The position numbers and the translations under genes are program-made. Below are positions 40,573 to 52,461 of a DNA stretch of 64,000 bases, one piece after another (position 1 is the first letter of the stretch; each line of letters opens with the position of its first letter). The DNA is from Corythucha ciliata (Eukaryota > Arthropoda > Insecta > Hemiptera > Tingidae): NCBI GenBank assembly GCA_038030265.1, contig CM075941.1:3410001-3474000 (forward strand). Reading direction: 5' to 3'. The notes beneath the pieces were generated by a model. The model was given only the letters and a program-made list of their open reading frames with translations. It had not been told where the DNA came from and made no database searches.

Positions 40573-41440
40573 ATTTCCGCTTTTTCTAAATTCTAGCAGC
40601 GTGGTAGCATTTCCAACCCGTGTATTACCTACCGAGTTTTGTCAATTTTTGCCAAGAATTGGCGTTTGACTCAATTTAAGCTGCAAATTAGTAATTTTTT
40701 CCATTTTTAACTGAGAATTAGCACTTTTCCCCAATTTGAACTGCAAATTAACGTTTTTCTTAATTTTAGCTGCGCTAATTGGTGATTTTTTCCATTTTTG
40801 CCGCGAATTAGTGATTTTCTTCATTTTGTGTCCGCGTATTAACGTTTTTCCACAACTTTATGTCTGCAGATTGCAAATTAGCGATTTTTCCCAATTTCAG
40901 CTGTGAAATACCGGTTTGTGCTAATTTTGCGGCCATTCAGCATCCTATTCCCTTTTTCACACGTGAATGAGCGATTTTACGCCATTTCAGTTGTGAATTT
41001 GCCATTTTTGTCCAATTTAACCTGAAAGCGTCTTTTATTTGTCAATATTATAGCGTGTTTTCTCAACTTTGACCGCGGGGTTTGCCCAAATGTACAACAC
41101 TTTTGCGTTGATTTCCACAATTTATTCGTAGAGTGGCCTCCATGTACCGCGAATCAGCGATTTTTTTCTTACTTTTAGACTGGAAGTTGCATCGCGAGAC
41201 CATGAATCAGCGCTTTTTTAGCAGCTATAGCCACGAATATTACCGATTTTTGTCTGATAGAGGGTCCGGGGCGACCCCCTCTGCCATACCTCGGTACACT
41301 ACTGCGTTGGGTCTGAAGTCCAAGGAAATAGCTGGACGTACTCGGACCTTTTCGGGCTGCTTCAAGTCCAGAAAATCTGCTAAACCTAACTTCAACGTGT
41401 AACGCTCATTTTTGGAGATTTTATGGGGCTCTTCGTTATG
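40573..41440 (+). repeat. Dispersed repeat R8, uninterrupted copy (empty site for the CACTG element)
   Basis: Aligns with 3838-3962 plus 8207-8990. At 40682-40683 the single TG marks the position occupied by the CACTG element in the other copy. Includes forward-orientation ~30-bp satellite units (40690-41130) and the conserved 200-bp block at 41220-41440. Confidence 0.8.
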
Positions 41441-42470
41441 GTACTAGTGCTCCTTCGTTCGTGTACTTGTAGCTCTGGTGAGGGGGGGGGGAATCTATTC
41501 CCCATATTCCCCCCCGTACCCACGCCCATGGACATGGTCAGTTTAGTGAATTTTTAATTTTCCAATGTGTTTGAGGTTGTTGGGAGGTAAACATACTAAA
41601 AGTCCCCGGGACGTCCGATGTGAGCGGGCTGCTGGAGAGCACCGGGAAGGTCACTTGTTTCGATTTTTCATAATTACATCCTAATATTTTCCAACTTACT
41701 CGGAAATATGACGTGACTCGGAAATATTGGAAAATTGTGTTAAAAACCACCATTTTCGGTTTTTTTCGACTTATTTACTTTGTAACGACTCTACTTTTAG
41801 TATCTCACAATTAGTTCTCAGAAAATAAGTTGAAGAGCGTTACATTTCCCTTGAAATGACCCCTTTTCGAACATTTTAGACCAATGTAACCTCAAGTTAC
41901 AGTCGTATGAACCGACCAAGTCTTTTCATTTTTAACAAATCCAACGACAAAACGGTAGAAATAACGGGTATATATTCATGCTTGATCATACTTGATTTTG
42001 CCCGGCGTTGGATAGTAGGATTTTTTGAAAATGAAATAACTTGGTCAGTTCACACGTTTGTAACTTATTGCTACGTTGGTGTAAGGCATAAATTTCATTT
42101 ATACCTAAGATACGAAATCTGTTCAAACTTATAATTATGTACATAATGAAGTTTGAGTGGGTGATCGTATGAAAAGCGATGTTCTGTAAAGGAATTTTTA
42201 GTACGGAGGATCATTCGTCAACTGAATTACCAAAATAAGGGTAAATAAATTGAAACTGATAAAAGAAACGTCAGTTGTGTTGCCAACATTACAAGCATGA
42301 AACATAGCACATCACTATTGCTGTTCGCAGACCAACAATTAGGAGAATTTGTTTTCAGTGACAAGAGTGTGATAATCGTTTTCGGACTTGTGTAGAGGGA
42401 AAGACCCGAGAAAAGGTAACAGTCGAAGAGAATTACCTTTTTTCGCCCGGATGTCGTCCACTCTTTGATT
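41441..42470. other. eag intron sequence, no gene seen
   Basis: AT-rich DNA with a G run at 41481-41490. Short frames lack recognisable motifs. Confidence 0.55.
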
Positions 42471-43130
42471 CAGCCCACTCGAGCCCATTACGGAGCCGCC
42501 AACATACCGGCAATCTGGCAACGCGTGGAAGAAGTATATTGAAAGGTTTGGACCACGTCATCAATTTTTATGATGACATACTTGTCTTCGCTGATAACTT
42601 ACTCCAATGTACTGTCGTCCTTAAATTCTACACCCCAGAAGACTTGACCTGGCCGGTCTCAACCTTAATCGCTCCAAGTGTTCTTTTTTGTTGCAAAGTG
42701 TCGACTATTTGGCAAATCGCATCGAACGGTCGAGGCCTGGACAAAGCTCAGTTGTCACGTATCAGCCCGTCTCCACGCCCCCCCCCCCGAAAACCCTTAA
42801 ACGCTGACAAGCTGCAAAAAATCTGTTATAATCTTTTATAACAATCGCAGCACCCCTACGTATAAAAGATCATTCATCCTCGAAATTCCAGTGGACAATG
42901 GCAGGAATCGCCCTCCTTTGAATTCTTGAAATGACAGCTAGCGTCAGACCGAGTTCTGACTACGTATAACCCTGATCTATACCGTAATTCTAGCAAATGA
43001 CGCCAGCCCATTTGACCTTGGGGCAGTGCTGTCTCATCACAATAGGCAGCTGAAAATTACTTGTAAATGCGTTTTCAACCTGTTCAGAATTCTCTCAATA
43101 ACGCTCACATCGATTCAAGTTGTTTTGATT
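42470..43130 (+). pseudogene. Degenerate Gypsy-type reverse transcriptase fragment
   Basis: KGLDHVINFYDDILVFADNLLQ contains the catalytic YDDIL box; over the next 150 bp a frame-shifted LNRSKCSFL..SVDYL motif and then a TPAHLTLGQCC-like trace of the RNase H start can be read. Stops and shifts are frequent. A C run interrupts it at 42778-42789. Confidence 0.65.
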
Positions 43131-45617
43131 CGGATAAAAATCCTCGGAATTTTCACGTGAAAGTCACGAAATATAGCAACGATGTGAACAGGCCAAAAGG
43201 AAGGAAAAAAAAAAAAAAATAGTGTTCGGCGACGAGGCAAAAGGAAGCTAATTAGCCGGTGAAAGTTACGGTAAAACTTAATAATCCCGTATGAATATGT
43301 TAAGTTTTCAGCTTATTCACCGTGATTGGATTTACACACGTCACGACTGTGCACAAAAAAAATGACCTAGTTTGGCATGAAAATGCAAATAAAGGCCTTT
43401 TTAAAACAAAGAAAAATCGTTATTTTTAATAACGCTGATAACGGGAATTAAGTACTGCCACGCAAACGACTGTAAGGCACATGCTAACGCCAAGACGAAC
43501 TATAATATATTATAACATTAAAATCAGTGACATTGATCTCTCTTTAAATTATATAATTTTTCTTTTTCTTTAGAATGAAATACAGTTCTGACATATTTGT
43601 GTTGTACAAGATATGTATAGTAGATAATATAATACGAGAGGAAAACAAAGTTATGTACAGTTCATGTAAGAATTATTTACAAAAAGTCGTGAGTGACTAC
43701 GTTTTTAATAAATTGATTGAAAATCCTTTAAATGCACTAATAAATACAATGATAAAAAAAGATAAACAAATGAAGCAAGGGTTTTCATGTTAAAAGAAGA
43801 AAAAAAGGAATAACGAATGGATGAGGTGATGAGATTAGGAGAGGGCGGGCAAAGCAGAAAGACTTTTAATTAAAAATTTTATGATAGCAAAGAAAATCCA
43901 TATCAAAGCAAGCCAGCAAATTAGCCCGAAAAAGATTAACAACGCAAAAAAGCGTTAAATTACTGAAATGTGTAGTTTATTTTTTTTGTATTTACAAAAA
44001 AAAATAAAATGAGACGGGCATTGAGGATTGATATTAGCAAAAAGCAACTGAATTCATGCTCGATTTTCCCTCTCTTTTCACAGATGAAAAATTGAATGCT
44101 TCGCTATACTTTTAAATTCCCCTTATTAATTAAACTTACATTGAATCTCGTTGAATTAAGCTTACAGTTTAAATTAGGATAAATAATTCAAGAGCCCTTT
44201 ATCTTTTTACAGTTACGCACGGTTAGACAAAAATTAACCGAAAATTATTTTCATAAAATCCTCCTTTTTAACTTTTTCGTCTTACCATAATCAACACAAG
44301 ATGCAAATGTGCGGTGAGCCGGTGCACAGGAACTTACGAGTGTATTCTAGCAGTGTTATACGAGGAATTTGCTCGGTTATTTCTTCTTTTTTTTTTTTTG
44401 TACGTGTATCGTAAAAGAAAAATAACTGGTCAACGTTGAATTTGTTTCTCGTTCTTTGCTAGCGACTATTTAGGTGTACATTATACTTACTTTTTTGGCT
44501 ATACGAAATTGTGCAGATCTACAGTGAACGTTTTACGAAGGAACATGACACAACTAATTTTCATCGCACTACTAAAGACAAAGTATTAGAAGTAGTAGTA
44601 GAAGAAGATGAAGAAGAAGAAGACAGTAAATGCAAGACAAAAGACGTACTAATAACAACACAAAGTGTCAAAACTTTACTCTCAATTGCAATTTTTTTTT
44701 TACACGTTTCTCTCCGAATGTTTTTTTTTTATTTTATAAATATGGTAGGAGTGTTTTAGGTAACAATATCCCTGTTGTCCATTGTCCCCCCCTCCCAGTT
44801 AATTACCTCGTTGTTTTGATCTCCAATTAGATCCATGGGAGAGACCCAACGTAACTTTACAAAAAAAAAGCGACAGATTTCCCTCAAAAGAAAAAATAAA
44901 AGAGGAGGACATTGTCCACGTTGATATTCAATTTTTATTTCTCTTGGCCAGATCACCAATGATGAGCATCTTAGGTAATTGTAGTGAGTAACGGTAACGT
45001 TAATTTGAAAAAAATCGCTAACGGATGATTTATCGGGGGGGGGGGGGTAAAATTACTGCCGCAGGTAAAGTTAAATTATTCTGTGGAATGGGGAAAATTT
45101 TTCGAAAACAATTATCTAACAAAATTATTCATAATTAGAGTCCACCGTGTAATTCGAGCATTTTTTGTATGCTCAGGACTTGTTTTTCAATGTTATATGT
45201 AATTATTTTCCACTTGGATAACAATTTTCCATTCGATCAATTGTGAATTTTGAAGAATAACGATTTTGAACAGTTGTATAATTGCCCAAAACAACGAAAA
45301 TGTTACCAAAAAAACTGCCTTTCTTTGATTTATATATTTTAGGTAAAACAAATAGTCGCTTCTAACCAGTTTCGTGCTTCGATGGGTCACGAATTTTGTT
45401 GTCTAAAATGACTATTAAATATAGTTTCTCAGTGCTCAAACAAGTCAAAACACCACATCATCTAAACATCCATTTTTTTTTTTAATTCATCTTCTTTTTT
45501 TTCAACGTCAGCCCCCATTTAGGACTCAATTAGGCAATCGAATTCTTTATTCTCAAAAATTAAACAAAAAGGTTGCACAGTGACTGTGGAGGAAGGGGAA
45601 GTTGCCGGTTTACTTAC
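43131..45617. other. eag intron sequence, no gene seen
   Basis: Very AT-rich, with A/T homopolymers, a GAAGAAGAAGA-like purine tract at about 44590-44625 that gives an acidic short frame, and a G run at 45036-45048. Nothing recognised as coding. Confidence 0.6.
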
Positions 45618-45750
45618 TATTTTTCTTGTACAGAAGTATTTCAAATTGGTCGTGAATTTGTGACTCTAGGCATTCGTCTATCCTGGATATTGTCTCCTTG
45701 TCCGTTAGCTCACCGTACATGAACGTGCAACGACACGATTTCTGCATCAC
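45618..45750 (-). CDS. eag: eag exon: central part of the PAS domain
   Basis: 133 bp; acceptor TTCCGCAG at 45751-45758, donor GTAAGTA at 45611-45617. Reads VMQKSCRCTFMYGELTDKET then ISRIDECLESQIHDQFEILL and YKKN, the core helices and strand of the EAG PAS domain. Begins in phase 0 and ends one base into a Lys codon completed by the next exon. Flanked by 22.5-kb and 10.0-kb introns. No reading frame of useful length marks it, so it is easily missed. Confidence 0.94.
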
Positions 45751-45794
45751 CTGCGGAAAAAAGAAGAAGGGACAACGAAATGAATTTTAAAAGA

Positions 45795-47990
45795 AGAGAA
45801 GAGAGAGAGAGAGTGAGTGAGAGAGAGATTTATTAGGCTTCCTGGGTACAACTGTAACAAACAAGGTATAGAGACCTCCCCCAACATTAACCGAGGCAAA
45901 TCCCTCCTCCTGAGCATGTTCATATACCTCGAAGAGCCAAATATGATAGCCTTGGTTTTACCTTCATTCAAGATCATTTTATGGGCAGCTGCCCAATCCA
46001 GCAAGGCATTAATGTCCCCCTGCACCTTTGAAATAGCACTAACAGCTTCGACTGGCTCAAAAGAAAAATAAATTACGAGATCGTCAGCGAAGAGGTGGTA
46101 ACGACAATGGGTCAAACAATCGGAAATTCCGATAAGGTAGATGGCGAAGAGCAGAGGCCCTAAAACCGATCCCTGTGGAACACCAGAAAGTGTCTCGAGC
46201 AACGAGGAAACCTCAAGCAAATCAGACCCCTCAACATACTGGCTTCGCCCCACGAGGTAATTCCTCAGCCAGGAAAGCACACCTGCTGAGAGTCCCAAAT
46301 CCGCTGCTTTGGACAACAGGATACTATGGTCGACTTTGTCAAAGGCTTTACTAAAATCAAAGTGTACTAATGCAATGACATGCCTACGGTCGATAGCCTG
46401 CCTCACATCCTCGGTAATCTTAACCAACGCCGTCTGCGTGCTGAACCCCGAACGAAAACCCGACTGAAATGGGTCCAAACGGTCCGTCCTCTCCAGCAAC
46501 GAGACCAACTGATGATGCACGATCCTCTCTAGCATCTTTGACACGGCTGGCAACAACGAAATCGGGCGGAAGTCCGAGGCCGAACTGGGGAGGGGGGGGG
46601 ACCTTTGCCAAAGGGCGAACCTTCGCCACCCTCCAGGCTCTGGGATACTCACCACCCTGAAGCGACCAATTGAACAAGTGGACAAGAACAGGCAAAAGCT
46701 CGGTGGAAAATCTTTTAATGAACAACATACCCACCTCATCTATCCCCTTAGCATCGGACCTCGAGAGCCGCATTGAATCGACTACGTCATCAACCGACAC
46801 ATCTCCGAAGAAGAAACGACTGTCATCAAACTCGAACGAAGGAATAAGAGGGAAAGCACTAGACGGCTCGGAGCCGGAAGACACAAAATAACGATTAATT
46901 ACATCAACCGAGCACGGAAGGGAGGTCATTCCACCACGGGCCTTTCCCACACCCAACTGCCGGAGGCGCCTCCACTTTTCTCTCTGACCACCGCCATCCG
47001 CGAAAAGCCCCGCGAAAAAAAAAAACGCTTACCGTCCCGAATCAACTGGACCACCTCGTTCCTCACTCGCCGATACCGATCCCTCACATCAGCCAAATCA
47101 TTTCGACGAAGTGATCTCCGCAGTCTCTCGCGAGCCTTAATTTTCTCTCGTATAGCTGCCGTAATTCAAGGAGAGGCAGACTTACGCCCACCTGCTCTCT
47201 TGAAAGGGACGTACGAATCAATGAGCGAGCGCAGTTTCCGGGCAAACAAGTCAACCTTATCGTCCAAAGTCTCCAGGGAAATCAAATCCGCCCAATCATC
47301 CCCGTCAAGCGCCTCATGAATCGCTCCCCAGTTCACCCGAGACCAATTCCTGACAAAACCGCGACTCCCACCGGAGGCCCCCCCCCCCCAGCTATCGCTC
47401 ACAAACGGAAAGGAAAAATACAAGAAATCATGGTCAGAGATAGCAGGCAAACGAACTTGACCAAAACCATCACCATCAAGAACGAGTGTGTCCGGAATAG
47501 CAACAAAATCCAGAAGTGACTCACCATTATAAAAACGGTATGTCGGGTTAAAAGGAAGTACACTCATGTTGACCGTGCTAAGCAGTCGCGTGAAATAAAC
47601 AAGGTCAGGAGATTGGCGTCTCCAAGGAGAATAACATTCCGAAAACGAGGCACCACTGAAAAAAGCGCCGCCTGAAGACCATCAGAAAAAGCGCCATGAG
47701 GTGGGCGATACAGCACTCCCAGACACACCCTACTACAACCCTCACCCACCTCCAAAAACATAAACTCACAAGCCTGCGAAGCCTCTGAAACCAGCAAAAT
47801 CCTGCTCAAGAGACCCTCTTTGACATAAGCGACAACGCCTCCACCTCGGCCACTCACCCTATCGTGACGAAAAACAGTGTAGCCATGCAGGGCAATGCGC
47901 TCGTCACTGATATTTTCCCAGCAACGAACCATTGGCGAATGCTGGTTCGAAAGGCAGGGCAAGCGGTAAAGGACCAAAATCGGGCTTCCA
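45795..47990 (-). mobile_element. 5'-truncated LINE ending in a CT microsatellite (CR1/jockey-like)
   Basis: Minus-strand order: partial EN, linker, RT, then a short 3' UTR ending AATAAATCTCTCTC into a purine/pyrimidine tract at 45797-45838. Truncated at the 5' side within EN near 47990. Related to the element at 49070-52408. Confidence 0.8.
45840..47990 (-). pseudogene. LINE ORF2, endonuclease and reverse transcriptase with frameshifts
   Basis: EN part: GYTVFRHDRVSGRGGGVVAY, VCLGVLYRPPHGAF, LLGDAN, then after a shift at ~47567 FYNGESLLDFVAIPD and ISDHDFLYFSFPF. After stops near 47160 and 47020 the RT region gives RSDAKGIDEVGMLFIKRF, FRPISLLPAVSKMLERIVH, SGFRSGFSTQTALVKI, DFSKAFDKVDHSILL, SGVPQGSVLGPLLFAIYL and HLFADDLVIYFSF. 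A G-run (46588-46597) breaks the frame between fingers and palm. The RT active-site box is intact but the ORF is not. Confidence 0.8.
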
Positions 47991-48170
47991 AAGAAACAAA
48001 AATGACGTTTCAAAATATGTTACCAAAACACGTTCCCAACGAGTTAAGATTAGGAGTTCAACAAGATGTGTGTTTATACGAAAATCAGTGAAAACATGTC
48101 CAGACGATTAACCAGATCAATTTTCAGACTTGAAAATTAGTGAACTGCATTGATAACAAATATGGTAATG

Positions 48171-48934
48171 CCGCTGCAGGCCTTGATTCGCGGGTAGTCA
48201 TGGCGTACAGGACTGTCAGCTCAGACGCCCTTCAGGTCATGGCGGGGATTCCTCCGGCTGATCTCCTGCTAGACGCATGGGTGCACAGGCGCCGGGCCAT
48301 CTCCAACTCGTTGGGGCTGGTGGGGTGTCGGGAGGACTGGGTGGACCGTCTTGCACCTTTGGTGACGGGCGGGTGGTTGCCGGGAGCACTTCGCCTCCTC
48401 GATGACTTGGTGGTGGAGGCCTGGCAGGGGCGTTGGGCTGACAGTACGACTGGTAGGCGTTTGTTCGGCTTCTTGCCCGACGTGCGGATTCGGTTGGCAG
48501 CGGCCAGGTGGTTCATACCTGAACACGCGGCCACCTTGATCCTCACCGGCCATGGATCGTTCAGCGCCAAGTTGTGGCTATTCCGGCGGCGGGACTCTCT
48601 TTTGTGCCCTTGTGGTGACGAGGACAAGACCGCTGATCACGTGCTGCGTCGCTGCGGGTTCTATGACGACTTGCTCCATCGGGAATGGGGAGTGGAGGGC
48701 CCTCCGCCGGACCCGGCGCTAGTCGGGAGCCGGAGGGAGTTTGAGAAGGTCTGGTCCTTCTCCCGCGCCTGGTTGGCGCGGAAGGGGGCTGGGGCCTATG
48801 ATGCCCGTTGTAGGGTAGATGTAAGTCGGGTCGGAGGCGTTTCGCCACTCTCCCGGTCCTGGAGAACGTCCACCTCCGCGTGGTCTCTCTCGGGCACGGC
48901 TGGCTGGCCACCAGTAGTGGCTAACGGACGGTGA
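48171..48934 (+). CDS. R1-like ORF2 C-terminus, open
   Basis: Open in one frame to a TGA at 48932-48934: RVVMAYRTVSSDALQVMAGI, DDLVVEAWQGRWADSTTGRR, LTGHGSFSAKLWLFRRRDS and CPCGDEDKTADHVLRRCG finger. It lacks the 1-bp deletion that breaks the 18.4-kb copy, so comparing the two shows the lesion there. Catalytic domains are missing, so the fragment has no enzyme function. Confidence 0.8.
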
Positions 48935-49047
48935 CCGGGGGAGCGACCCGCCTCTTGCTGTGGCAGCCGGGCCACGGATGGGGCGGTGTGCCGGTCAAAG
49001 GTCGGCAACGGCCTAGGCACCGGTCATTCGAAGGCATCACACCAAGA
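48171..49047 (+). mobile_element. R1-like LINE, 5'-truncated second copy
   Basis: Aligns with 18181-19050 of the longer R1-like element at high identity. Contains only the C-terminal region and 3' UTR. Its 3' end is split by the insertion of the LINE at 49070-52408, which duplicated the last ~33 bp plus a GA tract. Confidence 0.85.
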
Positions 49048-49070
49048 GGGAGAGAGAGAGAGAGAGAGAG
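49017..49070 (+). repeat. Left copy of a long target duplication plus GA tract
   Basis: GGCACCGGTCATTCGAAGGC and the following 13 bp, then (GA)n to 49070, recur at 52408-52461. The pair brackets the LINE at 49071-52407. Confidence 0.85.
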
Positions 49071-49673
49071 ATTTTTATTCATAAAAAATAATTTTGCATG
49101 TTTGCCAATATTGCTCTAGAGCCACACAATTGGCTCTCTGGAGCAATAAGAAGTAAATGTGTTCACACTGCTAGAGTCAAGAATTGTCATAATTTCTCTC
49201 AAAAACGATCAAACTGACTTTTAAATCTAAAGATGAAAAATAAAACAATCAGTAACAATAAAATGAACCAGTTGTGTTGAATTCAAATAATCACATGTGT
49301 AAACAACAAAAAATAATAAATAAAAGCAGTCGTTTAGGAAAAAAGTCAAGCAATATGAAAGGTATTCATTATCGACCGACTCAGCACAGTTACTACTCAT
49401 TCACAGAAAAAATAAGAAACAGAAAAACAAACTAAATTGAAGTGTCGATAAAGTAAAACAGACTAGAATAAAATAAATATGAAATAATAGATAAATAAAA
49501 CAAAATAGAAATGAAAATAAAATGAACTAGTGTGGGAATGAAGGGACTTAAGGATGAAGGGGGGGCAGAGATGAAAGACGTGATTATCGGTCAAGAAACT
49601 CCTATCACAGTCATTATCACAGAATATATCATATTTCGAAGAATATATATGTATGTCAAAGAAAAAATATTCA

Positions 49674-51572
49674 TTATTCATCTCTCTGTTTGTTCAAGAA
49701 ATATTTATAGATGGCCTCTTTAAATCTTACTGGGCAACTTAGCCTTCTAATGTTAAGAGGAATGGAATTCCAAAGACTGATCGACGAAATCAAGAATGAT
49801 CCATGATACGAAGCGGTTCTATGATGTGGTGCGACCAAATCATCTGGCTCGCATCTCAGCTGCCTAGACTGAATTTCCCTTTTGAAAGTAAACAAATCAA
49901 AAAGGTAGCGGGGACGACAAGTCATAAAGAGTCGGTGAAGGAAGCATGACATTAAATATTCTCTACGCCTTGCCAGCTTCAGCCATTTAAGTTTCTCAAA
50001 GTATGGCGTGATATGGCAATCAAAAGGAAGATCGTAAATAAATCGAATGGCTGAGTTAAGGGCCCTTTCAAGTCCAACGGTCATTTCACCAGATATCTCT
50101 AGATAGCTGAGGCTGCAGTAGTCAAAAATTGGAAATACCAAAGACTGAACCAGAGCAGCCCTAGATTTTGTAGGCAAGCATTCTCTTACTCGTGAAAGTT
50201 GAGCCAACACTCGAAAGGTTTTAGCTCTCACATTCCTGGCCTGTTGCTTCCATTCTAGCGTTTGGTCCACACGAACACCCAGGTAATCTACCTCCTCAAC
50301 CCAAGGAATTGGGTCTTCCCCAAGTTCCAAACAAGCCAAGGCTCCAACTTTAGCAATCAGCTTGGCTGATCCCATGACCATCGCCTTAGTCTTAGCAGCA
50401 TTGAACACCAAATGATTTTGCTCTGCCCATCCCCGAATTGACTCAATATCACTGTTCATCTTAATTAAAGCATCTGCCACATGCTTAGGCTCAAATGTGA
50501 GGTAGATAATTATGTCGTCGGCGAAAATATGATAAGAGCAAAATCGCAGATTTGTGGCAAAATCACTTATATACAGAGTAAAAAAGAGGGGACCCAGGAC
50601 GGAGCCCTGAGGGACGCCACTTTTCAAGTGGAGTGGCTCGGAAAGCTCATCAGCCCAGTCCACTACTTGGGAGCGCTCGGAAAGGTAAGATTGAATCCAT
50701 TGCAATACGCTCTGGGAAAACCCAAGACTCTTCAGCTTTTCTAGCAAGCGTGTATGATTTACCCTATCGAACGCTTTACTGAGGTCAAAGAACACCGTGA
50801 AAATAAGCTTACGACGGTCCATAGCCAGGCGCCAGTCCTGCGTTACCTTTATCATTGCAGTTTGCGTGCTGTGACCTTTCATGAAGCCAGACTGATTAGG
50901 GTCCAATAATTCCCTCGACTTTAAGTAATCCATTATTTGGTCGAACACCAACCGTTCAAGTATCTTTGACACACAACTCAGTATCGCTATAGGCCGGAAT
51001 TCATTGGGACTCCCAGGGTTTGTAACTTTAGGCAATGGAATCACCCTAGCCAGCTTCCATGACTCAGGAAATGATGAGCACTGGAGTGACGCACTAAAAA
51101 TGTGGCACAACACTGGGAGAATCGCTGGTGTACACTTTTTGAGGAAACTTACCCTCACATCGTCCGTACCAGCTGCATCAGTCTTGATTCTACGCAGACA
51201 AAACGTAATATCTTCGGGGAAAATATCATGAAAATAAAAATTAGTGTCGCTGAATACAGCCCCATTCAGGAACGGAGAGGGAGAACAGTCATCATTTGGC
51301 GACTGCCCAACAGAGACAAAATACCGATTTAGCTCGTCCAAAGAACACGGCAGGCTTTCCAGTTTTCTCCTCTCATTGCTCAATCCCAAAGCCCTCATAC
51401 CCCGCCAAAACCCCCTCGAATCACTACTTTCAGCAAACAAAGTCAAGAAATAGTCTTTCTTGCTGCGGCGAACCAGTTTGTTTACCTTATTACGAGCTTC
51501 ACGATAAGCCACCCAAGCGGTCGGTGATCTTTTCCTTCGAAACCGACGTCTCATTTTGTCCCTCATGGCCAT
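49674..51572 (-). CDS. LINE reverse transcriptase and C-terminal region, 632 open codons
   Basis: Begins in the EN-RT linker (RRKRSPTAWVAYREARNKVN), then FRPIAILSCVSKILERLVFD, SGFMKGHSTQTAMIKVTQDW, FFDLSKAFDRVNHTRLLEKL, SGVPQGSVLGPLFFTLYISD and the catalytic HIFADDIIIYLTF, with LEWKQQARNVRAKTFRVLAQ and FPIFDYCSLSYLE in the C-terminal part. All seven RT blocks can be followed without a stop. It would copy element RNA at the nicked target. The real ORF2 starts upstream in EN but is separated by a frameshift at a poly-T/A run (about 51610-51619). Confidence 0.85.
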   Translation of the reverse strand: MAMRDKMRRRFRRKRSPTAWVAYREARNKVNKLVRRSKKDYFLTLFAESSDSRGFWRGMRALGLSNERRKLESLPCSLDELNRYFVSVGQSPNDDCSPSPFLNGAVFSDTNFYFHDIFPEDITFCLRRIKTDAAGTDDVRVSFLKKCTPAILPVLCHIFSASLQCSSFPESWKLARVIPLPKVTNPGSPNEFRPIAILSCVSKILERLVFDQIMDYLKSRELLDPNQSGFMKGHSTQTAMIKVTQDWRLAMDRRKLIFTVFFDLSKAFDRVNHTRLLEKLKSLGFSQSVLQWIQSYLSERSQVVDWADELSEPLHLKSGVPQGSVLGPLFFTLYISDFATNLRFCSYHIFADDIIIYLTFEPKHVADALIKMNSDIESIRGWAEQNHLVFNAAKTKAMVMGSAKLIAKVGALACLELGEDPIPWVEEVDYLGVRVDQTLEWKQQARNVRAKTFRVLAQLSRVRECLPTKSRAALVQSLVFPIFDYCSLSYLEISGEMTVGLERALNSAIRFIYDLPFDCHITPYFEKLKWLKLARRREYLMSCFLHRLFMTCRPRYLFDLFTFKREIQSRQLRCEPDDLVAPHHRTASYHGSFLISSISLWNSIPLNIRRLSCPVRFKEAIYKYFLNKQRDE

Positions 51573-51585
51573 CTCCCTCCTAATT

Positions 51586-52407
51586 TCATTGGTAATCCAC
51601 GGCGTCTTGTTTTTTTTTTCTATTCCCAGTGGTTATAAGTGGAGCATGTTTATTCAACAAACCATGTAGCAGCTCATTGAACACTGAAACCTTATGGTTA
51701 ACATCAGGCAGACCATAAACATCAAGCCACGAGTCATGCTCAAACTCAGTCTGGAGATTTCGTGAATCTACTCTTGATAAGTTGCGGTAAGACGCCCGGC
51801 TCATCTCCAGCTCGCAGGAGTCGGCTGTATATAAACGATACAAAACATCGTGGTCAGACAACCCGCAGTCCCGGAACTGACCATGAGAGTCATTTATTCC
51901 ATCATGAGCACCTGCGACAGCAATGAAATCAAGACACGTTGCCGCTCCCCTACAACGGAATGTTGCGTCAAAAGGTAACATTACTAAATCAAGCGAACAG
52001 AACAGGTCCAGAACATAACGCGAATCAGCATTTTCTGTCACAAAATTGGCGTTCAAATCACCCGTAAAAGAATCATATGCTCATACCGTGGGCGCAGGCT
52101 GAGCAAAGCCTTTTCGAGATCTCCAGCAAAGGCGGCATGAGGTGGCCGGTAAATCACTCCCAGACAAACTAAAGCGCCACACACATGAATCTCGAGAAAC
52201 ATGAACTCAACCAAGGAAAGGGGGTCCGATCGCAGCACTACTTTACTAACCCCTAAGTCCTGCCTAATGTAGCAAGCCACACCACCACCTCTCCTCCGCA
52301 CCCTATCATGTCGGAAAAGCGTATAGTTATCTACCAAGACTACATCCTCAGTGTGCTTGGAGCATAACCACGATTCCGTTATACAAATCGCGTCGTAGTT
52401 AGGAGGG
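51586..52407 (-). pseudogene. LINE endonuclease, 5'-truncated and frameshifted
   Basis: From the truncation: YDAICITESWLC (catalytic Glu), FRHDRVRRRGGGVACYIRQD, VCLGVIYRPPHAAF, then a 1-bp shift near 52055 at the GDLNANF motif, followed by CLDFIAVAGAHDG and GLSDHDVLYRLY (catalytic SDH). It then loses frame again near 51615. The APE-type nuclease that nicks target DNA; motifs retained but reading frame broken twice. Confidence 0.8.
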
Positions 52408-52461
52408 GCACCGGTCATTCGAAGGCATCACACCAAGAGAGAGAGAGAGAGAGAGAGAGAG
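52408..52461 (+). repeat. Right copy of the long target duplication plus GA tract
   Basis: Repeats 49017-49070; the apparent Met-Thr-Gly start of the reading frame at 52418 is encoded by this duplicated DNA, not by the LINE. Confidence 0.85.

Larger units (their letters stand above)
49071..52407 (-). mobile_element. Relatively young LINE inserted in the R1-like 3' end (CR1/jockey-like)
   Basis: Minus orientation: 5' truncation inside the EN at 52407, ORF2 to 49678, then about 600 bp of 3' UTR ending AATAAAAATCTCTCTCT at 49070. Flanked by a duplication of at least 33 bp plus microsatellite. The long open RT frame suggests recent insertion. Confidence 0.85.

Noticed and set aside
44511..44759. 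Acidic 82-codon frame
   Set aside because: Encoded by a purine-rich microsatellite-like stretch in an intron.
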